A DNA stretch of 20,109 nt from Christensenella sp. UBA7102 (GTDB taxonomy: Bacteria > Bacillota > Clostridia > Christensenellales > UBA1750). The stretch is taken from positions 1 through 20,109 of the forward strand of contig DKYK01000033.1 in NCBI GenBank assembly GCA_002492415.1, written 5' to 3'. Of this stretch, positions 15,706 through 20,109 are shown piece by piece. The position numbers and the translations under genes are program-made. Under the pieces are notes generated by a model. The model had not been told where the DNA came from. It saw only the letters and a list, made by a program, of their open reading frames with translations, and searched no databases. The first letter of the stretch is position 1, and each line of letters starts with the position of its first letter.

Positions 15706-15734
15706 ATTTTACACGCACTTTCCCCAAACTGCAA
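15706..15734 (-). promoter_or_regulatory. Promoter of the TIGR03960-DUF2344-rng operon
   Basis: On the minus strand, TTGCAG (15729-15734), a 17-base spacer and TAAAAT (15706-15711) match the sigma-A consensus at four and five positions. The start point near 15699 leaves a short leader ahead of the AGGAGGT site. It lies just past the aspS terminator, marking the boundary between two transcription units. Confidence 0.78.
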
Positions 15735-15763
15735 GCCATCTTCGGTTAATCCGCACAGGAACG

Positions 15764-15798
15764 CAAAAAAGCCGCCGCATTGCTGCAACGGCTCTTTG
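15764..15798 (-). terminator. Intrinsic terminator of aspS
   Basis: The minus-strand hairpin GCCGTTGCA / TGCGGCGGC (15784-15792 with 15771-15779) has a GCAA loop and two G-U pairs, then a run of six Ts (15765-15770). It follows the aspS stop by about 15 bases. Confidence 0.88.
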
Positions 15799-15811
15799 CT
15801 ATGCTGCTTTT

Positions 15812-17140
15812 TTACGGGGTCAGGCGATTGGGGCCGCGGAACAGGAACATGACCTCCTTGATGCCCATGCCCAGCAACAGCATCGTCAGGCGATCCACGC
15901 CCAAGCCGAAACCACCGTGCGGCGGGCAGCCATAGCGGAAGAACTCAAGGTAAAACTTGACGTCCTCGGCCAGGCCCTTCTCCTCCGCCTGCTTCTTGAG
16001 CACCTCATAGCGATGCTCGCGCTGGGCGCCGGTGGTGATCTCCACGCCGCGCCAGATCAGGTCATAGCCCTGCGGCACGCCGTTCTCGTCGCGCATGTGA
16101 TAGAACGCGCGCTTTTCGGCGGAGTAATCCGTCACGAACAGGAACTCGTGGTTGTAGTGCTTCTTGACCCAGTCGTAGCTCAGCTTCTCGGCCTCGGTGG
16201 TCAGATCGCCCTTTTCGCACTCGTCCACGGTATAGCCAAAGTCCTTCTCCAAGCCGTCGTACAGCTCGCGCAGCGTTACGACCGGGAAGGGCGTCGTGGG
16301 CACGGTCAGCGGCAGTCCAAACAGACGCTCGATATCGTCGCCGTACTTTTCCTTAACCACGGTCAAAGCGTAAGTGAGCAGCTCTTCTTCCATCTTCATC
16401 ACGTCGCGGAAGGACTCAATGTAGCTGAACTCCAGATCAAAGCCGGTGAACTCCGTGGTGTGCTTGCTGGTGAAGCTCTTCTCCGCGCGGAATACCGGTC
16501 CCACCTCAAAAATGCGCTCAAGACCGCCGGCCATCGCCATCTGCTTATAGAACTGCGGACTCTGCGCCAGGTACGCGTTTCGATCAAAATACTTGACCTC
16601 AAACACCTCGGAGCCCGACTCGGACGCCGCGCCGATGAGCTTGGGGGTGTGAATCTCAACGAATTTGCGCTGCAGCAGGAACTCCCGCATCGCGGCGACC
16701 AGGCAGGTCTGCACTTTGAAGAGCATCTGGTTCTCCTCGGTGCGCAGGTCCACCCAGCGGTAGTCGATGCGCTGGTCGATGGAGGAGCGCTCCACAGCCT
16801 TGCGCTTCTTGGTCGCGGGGATCTCCTTGCGGTTGATGGGCAGCGCTTCCGCCAGGGACTCGATGAGGATCTGCTCGGGCAGGATCTCAATGCCGCCAAG
16901 CTTGACGTACTCATTTTCCGCCGCCTGGCCGATCACTGTCACCACAGAATCCAGCGTCAGCTGGCTCACAACCTCCGCAACGCCGGGCGCCTTTTCCTTT
17001 TCCACCGTCACCTGCATCACGCCGGTGATATCCTTGACGACCAGAAACGCCATGGATTTTCCATCGCGGAGATTTTCCACAAAGCCTTGGATTTTCACCT
17101 GCTGGCCGCCGCGGACATCCGCTATATAACTTCTCTGCAT
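15812..17140 (-). CDS. aspS: Aspartyl-tRNA synthetase, archaeal/short type (aspartate--tRNA(Asp/Asn) ligase)
   Basis: This 442-residue class II synthetase has an N-terminal OB-fold anticodon-binding domain (about 1-105), then the catalytic core with motif 2 FRAEKSFTSKHTTEF at 217-231 and motif 3 GFGLGVDRL at 410-418. Standard bacterial AspRS is about 590 residues with an inserted GAD domain; that insert is absent here, so the protein belongs to the archaeal-type group. Bacterial members of this group are often non-discriminating and charge both tRNA-Asp and tRNA-Asn. The residues that decide discrimination cannot be aligned with confidence. GGGAG lies 10 bases upstream of the ATG at 17140. 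It is a single-gene unit with its own promoter and terminator, and tRNA-Asn lies less than 3 kb away. Confidence 0.93.
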   Translation of the reverse strand: MQRSYIADVRGGQQVKIQGFVENLRDGKSMAFLVVKDITGVMQVTVEKEKAPGVAEVVSQLTLDSVVTVIGQAAENEYVKLGGIEILPEQILIESLAEALPINRKEIPATKKRKAVERSSIDQRIDYRWVDLRTEENQMLFKVQTCLVAAMREFLLQRKFVEIHTPKLIGAASESGSEVFEVKYFDRNAYLAQSPQFYKQMAMAGGLERIFEVGPVFRAEKSFTSKHTTEFTGFDLEFSYIESFRDVMKMEEELLTYALTVVKEKYGDDIERLFGLPLTVPTTPFPVVTLRELYDGLEKDFGYTVDECEKGDLTTEAEKLSYDWVKKHYNHEFLFVTDYSAEKRAFYHMRDENGVPQGYDLIWRGVEITTGAQREHRYEVLKKQAEEKGLAEDVKFYLEFFRYGCPPHGGFGLGVDRLTMLLLGMGIKEVMFLFRGPNRLTP

Positions 17141-17176
17141 CCGACTTTCTCTCCCTTAAGAACGATTTCTTTCTTT

Positions 17177-17204
17177 ATTATACACGTTTTGCAGAAAAGC
17201 ACAA
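17177..17204 (-). promoter_or_regulatory. Promoter of aspS
   Basis: A perfect TATAAT (17177-17182, minus strand) lies 16 bases after a weak -35, TTGTGC (17199-17204). The start point near 17170 leaves a leader of about 30 bases with no room for a T-box, so regulation by uncharged tRNA through that mechanism is unlikely. Confidence 0.62.
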
Positions 17205-17230
17205 GAAATTCGGCGGATAAATCTGTTAAA

Positions 17231-18061
17231 CTATTGATCTGCTCCGCCGTGCAGCAGTTCGCTCTCCCATTTTTCCTGCCGCACGCGCATTTCGCCATCC
17301 AAGTACACCACGCGGTACAGCGCCCCGGGCTGCAGGTGCGCCAGCACTTCCGCATCCGCCGTTCCCGCCCGCACCGCAACGGTTCGCACAGGCAGCATGC
17401 GCCGCCGATCCAGTTCGCGCTCGCGCCCCAGCAGCATCTGCAGATAGCTGTACGGCGTTTCTCGCCTCGCCCTACCCGCGGCCGCACACAGGTATCCGCC
17501 AGCCAGCAGCAGGGTAAGGTTGACTTTCCCCACGTAGCGCACGGAAATTACGCCTGCCAGCATGGTCAGAATGCCGATTCCAAGGCCCATCCCCGCCGTT
17601 ATGCGCTGCGCCCGCACGTAGCCGGCCCTGCGCTGCATCAGCGCGCACAATACCCTTCCTCCGTCCATCGGATAGGCCGGCAGCAGATTGAACAGCAGCA
17701 GCGTCCCGTTCAGCCGAATCCCCTGCGCCAGCAGCACGGCCTGTCCCGGCAGCGCATAAGCCAGCGCACCGCACGCCGCTGCCAGGAGCAGACTCGTCAG
17801 CGGCCCTGCCAGCGCAATCCCCGCCGCTCGCAGCGGACTCATGCGCTCCAGTCCCCGCAGCCGCGCCACGCCGCCAAAGGGTGCGATCTCCACGCTTTCC
17901 ACACCCGCTCCCATCGCCACAGCCGCCGCCGCATGTCCCATTTCATGCAGAAACACACAGCCCAGACCCAACACAATCTCCGGACCACCGCCCAGTAGGA
18001 TGTGTACCGCCGCCATTGCCACCAGCCACGGCGACAACCGCACACGTCCTAGCGCAGCCAT
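17231..18061 (-). CDS. Site-2 protease, M50 family (SpoIVFB-like)
   Basis: The 276-residue intramembrane metalloprotease has the zinc site H39-E40-x2-H43 (FLHEMGH) in the first helix and the third ligand at D133 in LLPAYPMDGGR, plus about six membrane helices. In B. subtilis SpoIVFB cleaves pro-sigma-K in the mother cell, with SpoIVFA as inhibitor and partner. The C-terminal part (about 210-276) resembles a single short CBS-like unit. I start at the ATG at 18061, which puts the HEMGH motif at the usual distance; an upstream start at 18211 would add a Gly-rich stretch that lies inside the preceding gene. It overlaps the SpoIVFA-like gene by 13 bases, so it is coupled to it. A role in sigma-factor processing is inferred from context. 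Confidence 0.9.
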   Translation of the reverse strand: MAALGRVRLSPWLVAMAAVHILLGGGPEIVLGLGCVFLHEMGHAAAAVAMGAGVESVEIAPFGGVARLRGLERMSPLRAAGIALAGPLTSLLLAAACGALAYALPGQAVLLAQGIRLNGTLLLFNLLPAYPMDGGRVLCALMQRRAGYVRAQRITAGMGLGIGILTMLAGVISVRYVGKVNLTLLLAGGYLCAAAGRARRETPYSYLQMLLGRERELDRRRMLPVRTVAVRAGTADAEVLAHLQPGALYRVVYLDGEMRVRQEKWESELLHGGADQ

Positions 18062-18690
18062 GCTTTCGCGTCCAGCGCCATGTCGCCGCGCCGAACCTGT
18101 ACGCGCACCTGACAAGCCTGGCCCACCTCCTTTGCCAGTCCCACCGTCTGTTTGAGGTGTACCCGTTCCTTCGCCGCCACGCGCACCCCCTGTAGGGGCT
18201 CCATTGTGCACACCAATCCGTTATCGTAGCGCAGCGTCAGCTGATATCCGCCCTCGCAGGGCTCAACCGCATCCACCACGCCCTCGCCCCCTGCCTGCAG
18301 CGCGCCGCTGCCTTCAAACACCGCCCATCCTTCCTTCTCCGTCAACAGCACCGCGTCTGCAAACGGCGCCTCCAGCACCTCCGCTCCTGCGTTCCAGTAT
18401 ACCAGCACGCTCTCGGGCACGAAGTTCCCTACGAACTCCAGCTTTCCAATGCCGGGGCTGAGCTCCACCTCCGAGGTTGCGACGCTGCGCAGTCCTGCCA
18501 GGGCCGCCTGCACTGGCTCTGCCTGCACGTTTCGCAGCCCTGCCAGCACCAAAAAGAGTGCCGCGCACACGCCCAGCTGCACAAAGAAATGATTGGGATA
18601 GGAGATCTCCTCTCCTTCACGCAGCCATGCCTTGTACTTTTTCCTCGCCCGCTCCAGCGCCTTTCCTCCCGCCACACAAAACACCCCCAA
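18049..18690 (-). CDS. SpoIVFA-like membrane protein with degenerate M23 domain
   Basis: The protein of up to 213 residues has a basic head (KALERARKKYKAWLR), one membrane segment at about 34-52, a soluble stretch and a C-terminal M23/LytM-like domain (about 148-212, ending MALDAKAWL). The histidines that bind zinc in active M23 peptidases are not present in this domain, so it is probably non-catalytic, as in SpoIVFA, which tethers and inhibits SpoIVFB. The start is uncertain: TTG at 18690, GTG at 18684 and GTG at 18675 are all in frame without a good ribosome site, and they lie in or near the rodA terminator. It sits between rodA and the M50 gene, which supports pairing with the protease. 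Confidence 0.75.
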   Translation of the reverse strand: MGVFCVAGGKALERARKKYKAWLREGEEISYPNHFFVQLGVCAALFLVLAGLRNVQAEPVQAALAGLRSVATSEVELSPGIGKLEFVGNFVPESVLVYWNAGAEVLEAPFADAVLLTEKEGWAVFEGSGALQAGGEGVVDAVEPCEGGYQLTLRYDNGLVCTMEPLQGVRVAAKERVHLKQTVGLAKEVGQACQVRVQVRRGDMALDAKAWLR

Positions 18691-18721
18691 CCAGCTTTCT
18701 ACACTGTATGAGGGTGTTTTT
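18678..18721 (-). terminator. Probable intrinsic terminator after rodA
   Basis: Arms AAAACACCC (18678-18686) and GGGTGTTTT (18712-18720) form a 9-base stem around a 25-base loop. The minus-strand T run is short (TTTT, then GTGTGG). It starts three bases after the rodA stop, and because the downstream gene begins inside it, termination may be partial. Confidence 0.55.
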
Positions 18722-18723
18722 CA

Positions 18724-19899
18724 TCATAGAACCGTCTTTTGCTGATTCCGCACCACGTTCAGCACCAGGCCCACAGCTGCCAGATTCGCCAGCATACTTG
18801 AACCTCCATAGCTGATGAACGGCAGCGGGATGCCCGTCACCGGCATAAGCCCAATGGTCATGCCGATGTTCTCAAATACATGGAACAAAAACATCGATGC
18901 CACGCCTGCGATGATGAGCGATCCGAATCGATCCTGCATTTTGTAGGACAGGTAGAACAGCCGCAGCACCAGCGCCAAATAGAGCGCAACGATGAGGATG
19001 CAGCCTGCAAACCCAACGGATTCCGCTGTCACCGAAAAGATAAAGTCGGTATGCTTTTCCGGCACAAAGTCCAGCTGGCTGATGGCGCCCTCCTGAAACA
19101 GCCCCTTGCCCGTCAACTGCCCGGACCCCACCGCGATCTTGGAATACCGCACCTGATAGCCCGTGCCCGATGTGTCGCGCAAAGGATTCAGAAAGTCCAG
19201 CACGCGATCCTGCCGGAATTCCGACAGAAACGGCCAGATGGCCACGCACGCCGTCGCGCCCGTGATACCCAGCCCCACGATGATCTTCCAGCCCAAACCC
19301 GAAACGAACAGCATTCCAAGGAAAATGGCCAGAAACACCAGCGCGGTGCCCACATCGTCCTGTGCCAGTACCAACCCGAATGGAATGGCAAAGTGGATCA
19401 GCACCGGGATGAAATCTTTCAGTTTCACAATCGGCTCATCATACCGCGCGATGTGCTTGGCCAACGTCAGTATGATGGCAATCTTGCAGACCTCCGACGG
19501 CTGAAAGCTGCGGCTTCCGCCCAGCCAGGAGAACCACGCCGTAACGTTGCCGCGCCCTGCCGTTTGGAACAGAACCAACACCAGCAGTGCCAGCGCAAAG
19601 CCAAATATATACACCGCCAGCTCTCCGTAGATTCGGTAATCAAATACCTGAATCAGCACAATCGCTGCCAGTCCAACCCCTACCCAGGCCAGCTGCCAAT
19701 AAAATGAATTGCTCGTCAGCCGCGACAACACCGAGAAGATGCCCGTTCCTTCGCTGCCGGCGTATGGATCAATGGTGGCATTTGCCACCGCGACAAGTCC
19801 GATAAAGGTCAATGCAGCCACTGTCAAAATCAATGGCATGTCCAGCCTGCCATGACTCTGCCGTCCCAGCGAAAGCGCCCGACTTCTATTTCTGAGCAT
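18724..19899 (-). CDS. rodA: Rod-shape SEDS glycosyltransferase RodA
   Basis: The 391-residue protein has about ten membrane helices. Family motifs are SFQPSEVCKIAIILTLAKH in the middle, EKHTDFIFSVTAE with the predicted catalytic aspartate D285, and GIPLPFISYGGSS near the C-terminus. SEDS proteins polymerise peptidoglycan from lipid II with a class B penicillin-binding protein; RodA works in side-wall elongation and FtsW in division. RodA rather than FtsW is favoured by the NIGMTIGLMPVTGIPLPF signature and by the spoIVF-like neighbours downstream. The ATG at 19899 has GGGAGG five bases upstream. No convincing promoter is seen between it and the tRNA terminator, so its start point is unresolved. 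Confidence 0.92.
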   Translation of the reverse strand: MLRNRSRALSLGRQSHGRLDMPLILTVAALTFIGLVAVANATIDPYAGSEGTGIFSVLSRLTSNSFYWQLAWVGVGLAAIVLIQVFDYRIYGELAVYIFGFALALLVLVLFQTAGRGNVTAWFSWLGGSRSFQPSEVCKIAIILTLAKHIARYDEPIVKLKDFIPVLIHFAIPFGLVLAQDDVGTALVFLAIFLGMLFVSGLGWKIIVGLGITGATACVAIWPFLSEFRQDRVLDFLNPLRDTSGTGYQVRYSKIAVGSGQLTGKGLFQEGAISQLDFVPEKHTDFIFSVTAESVGFAGCILIVALYLALVLRLFYLSYKMQDRFGSLIIAGVASMFLFHVFENIGMTIGLMPVTGIPLPFISYGGSSMLANLAAVGLVLNVVRNQQKTVL

Positions 19900-19966
19900 A
19901 GCATCCTCCCTTTCTCTCTATCTAACGACTCCAGTCTCCTTGCTGTTCGCCTCATTTTCTCAACAT

Positions 19967-20004
19967 ATAGAAAGAAATCGGAGCAAGCATTGCTTGCCCC
20001 GATT
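19967..20004 (-). terminator. Terminator of the rRNA-tRNA transcript
   Basis: On the minus strand, AATCGG and GCAAGC pair with CCGATT and GCTTGC through one G-U pair, giving a 13-base stem with a 3-base loop, followed by TTCTTTCT. It begins two bases beyond the tRNA-Asn CCA end. Confidence 0.72.
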
Positions 20005-20005
20005 C

Positions 20006-20080
20006 TGGCTCCCCAGGTAAGACTCGAACTTACAACACCCCGGTTAACAGCCGAGTGCTCTGCCATTGAGCTACTGAGGA
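20006..20080 (-). tRNA. tRNA-Asn (anticodon GTT)
   Basis: The 75-base sequence folds as a complete tRNA. The anticodon stem CTCGG/CCGGG encloses loop CTGTTAA with anticodon GTT. The T arm is GTAAG-TTCGAGT-CTTAC. The acceptor pairs TCCTCAG with CTGGGGA through one G-U, discriminator base G73 is as expected for asparagine, and CCA is encoded. It follows what looks like 5S rRNA, so it is probably the last gene of an rRNA operon, a common position for tRNA-Asn in Firmicutes. Confidence 0.97.
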
Positions 20081-20086
20081 ATATAG

Positions 20087-20109
20087 ATCCGGCGACGACC
20101 TAACCTTCC
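20087..20109 (-). rRNA. rrf: 5S rRNA, 3' end only
   Basis: The minus-strand bases at the window edge (GGTTAGGTCGTCGCCGGAT) resemble the 3' end of bacterial 5S rRNA, which typically reads AGAGTAGGTCGCTGCCGG. Only about 23 bases are visible, so the call rests on this short similarity and on the tRNA-Asn seven bases downstream. Confidence 0.6.

Noticed and set aside
15812..17140. Assigning AspRS as strictly non-discriminating from its anticodon-domain residues
   Set aside because: The positions that decide this in archaeal AspRS fall at a one-residue length difference here, so the alignment by eye is ambiguous.
15917..17998. Plus-strand open frame of 693 codons
   Set aside because: Antisense to aspS and the M50 gene, with no ribosome site and no recognisable domain; explained by codon bias.
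1..20109. Mobile element, prophage, CRISPR or defence island
   Set aside because: No transposase, integrase, direct repeat array, att-like repeat or nuclease cluster was seen; the gene content is chromosomal housekeeping and transport.

Overview
The window looks like a chromosomal segment from a GC-rich member of the Firmicutes, most likely class Clostridia. Three things in the sequence support this. Ribosomal protein L27 carries the Firmicutes-type N-terminal extension next to its dedicated protease Prp. A SpoIVFA/SpoIVFB-like pair follows rodA. The block TIGR03960 radical SAM protein - DUF2344 protein - RNase G - rplU - prp - rpmA is a common clostridial arrangement. Shine-Dalgarno sequences are strong (GGAGG type) and several promoters are near the sigma-A consensus. 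Every gene except one lies on the minus strand.

In coordinate order: (1) 1-4748, an ABC-2 export cassette read leftward from a TTGACA-17-TATACT promoter: ATPase, six-helix permease, GldG-like auxiliary protein and a DUF4340 protein cut by the window edge. A nested inverted repeat overlaps the promoter. (2) 4797-8015, a LacI-type regulator translationally coupled to an EamA/DMT permease, then a proline/glutamate-rich two-domain protein of unknown function, then a hairpin terminator. (3) 8032-8999, the only plus-strand gene, a lipoprotein L,D-transpeptidase divergent from the regulator, with a strong bidirectional terminator shared with the next gene. (4) 8998-10539, a DUF554 membrane protein and an OGG1-type 8-oxoguanine DNA glycosylase. 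(5) 10571-15734, two adjacent units: TIGR03960 - DUF2344 - rng from one promoter, and rplU - prp - rpmA from a consensus promoter with a structured leader. (6) 15764-17204, a free-standing aspS of the short archaeal type with its own promoter and terminator. (7) 17231-19899, rodA, a SpoIVFA-like degenerate M23 protein and a SpoIVFB-like M50 protease. (8) 19967-20109, the tail of an rRNA operon: 5S rRNA end, tRNA-Asn(GTT) and terminator.

The right two thirds is a version of the well-known rodA/spoIVF/rplU/rpmA neighbourhood. Two departures stand out. An archaeal-type aspartyl-tRNA synthetase sits between the M50 protease and the radical SAM gene, and a DNA glycosylase follows rpmA where obgE is usual. 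An archaeal-type AspRS less than 3 kb from a tRNA-Asn suggests the organism may make Asn-tRNA by transamidation, although the amidotransferase is not in view. I saw no CRISPR array, insertion sequence, prophage or clear defence system. The least explained elements are the nested inverted repeat at 4646-4725, the DUF4340/GldG export cassette, and the Pro/Glu-rich protein at 4847-5959.
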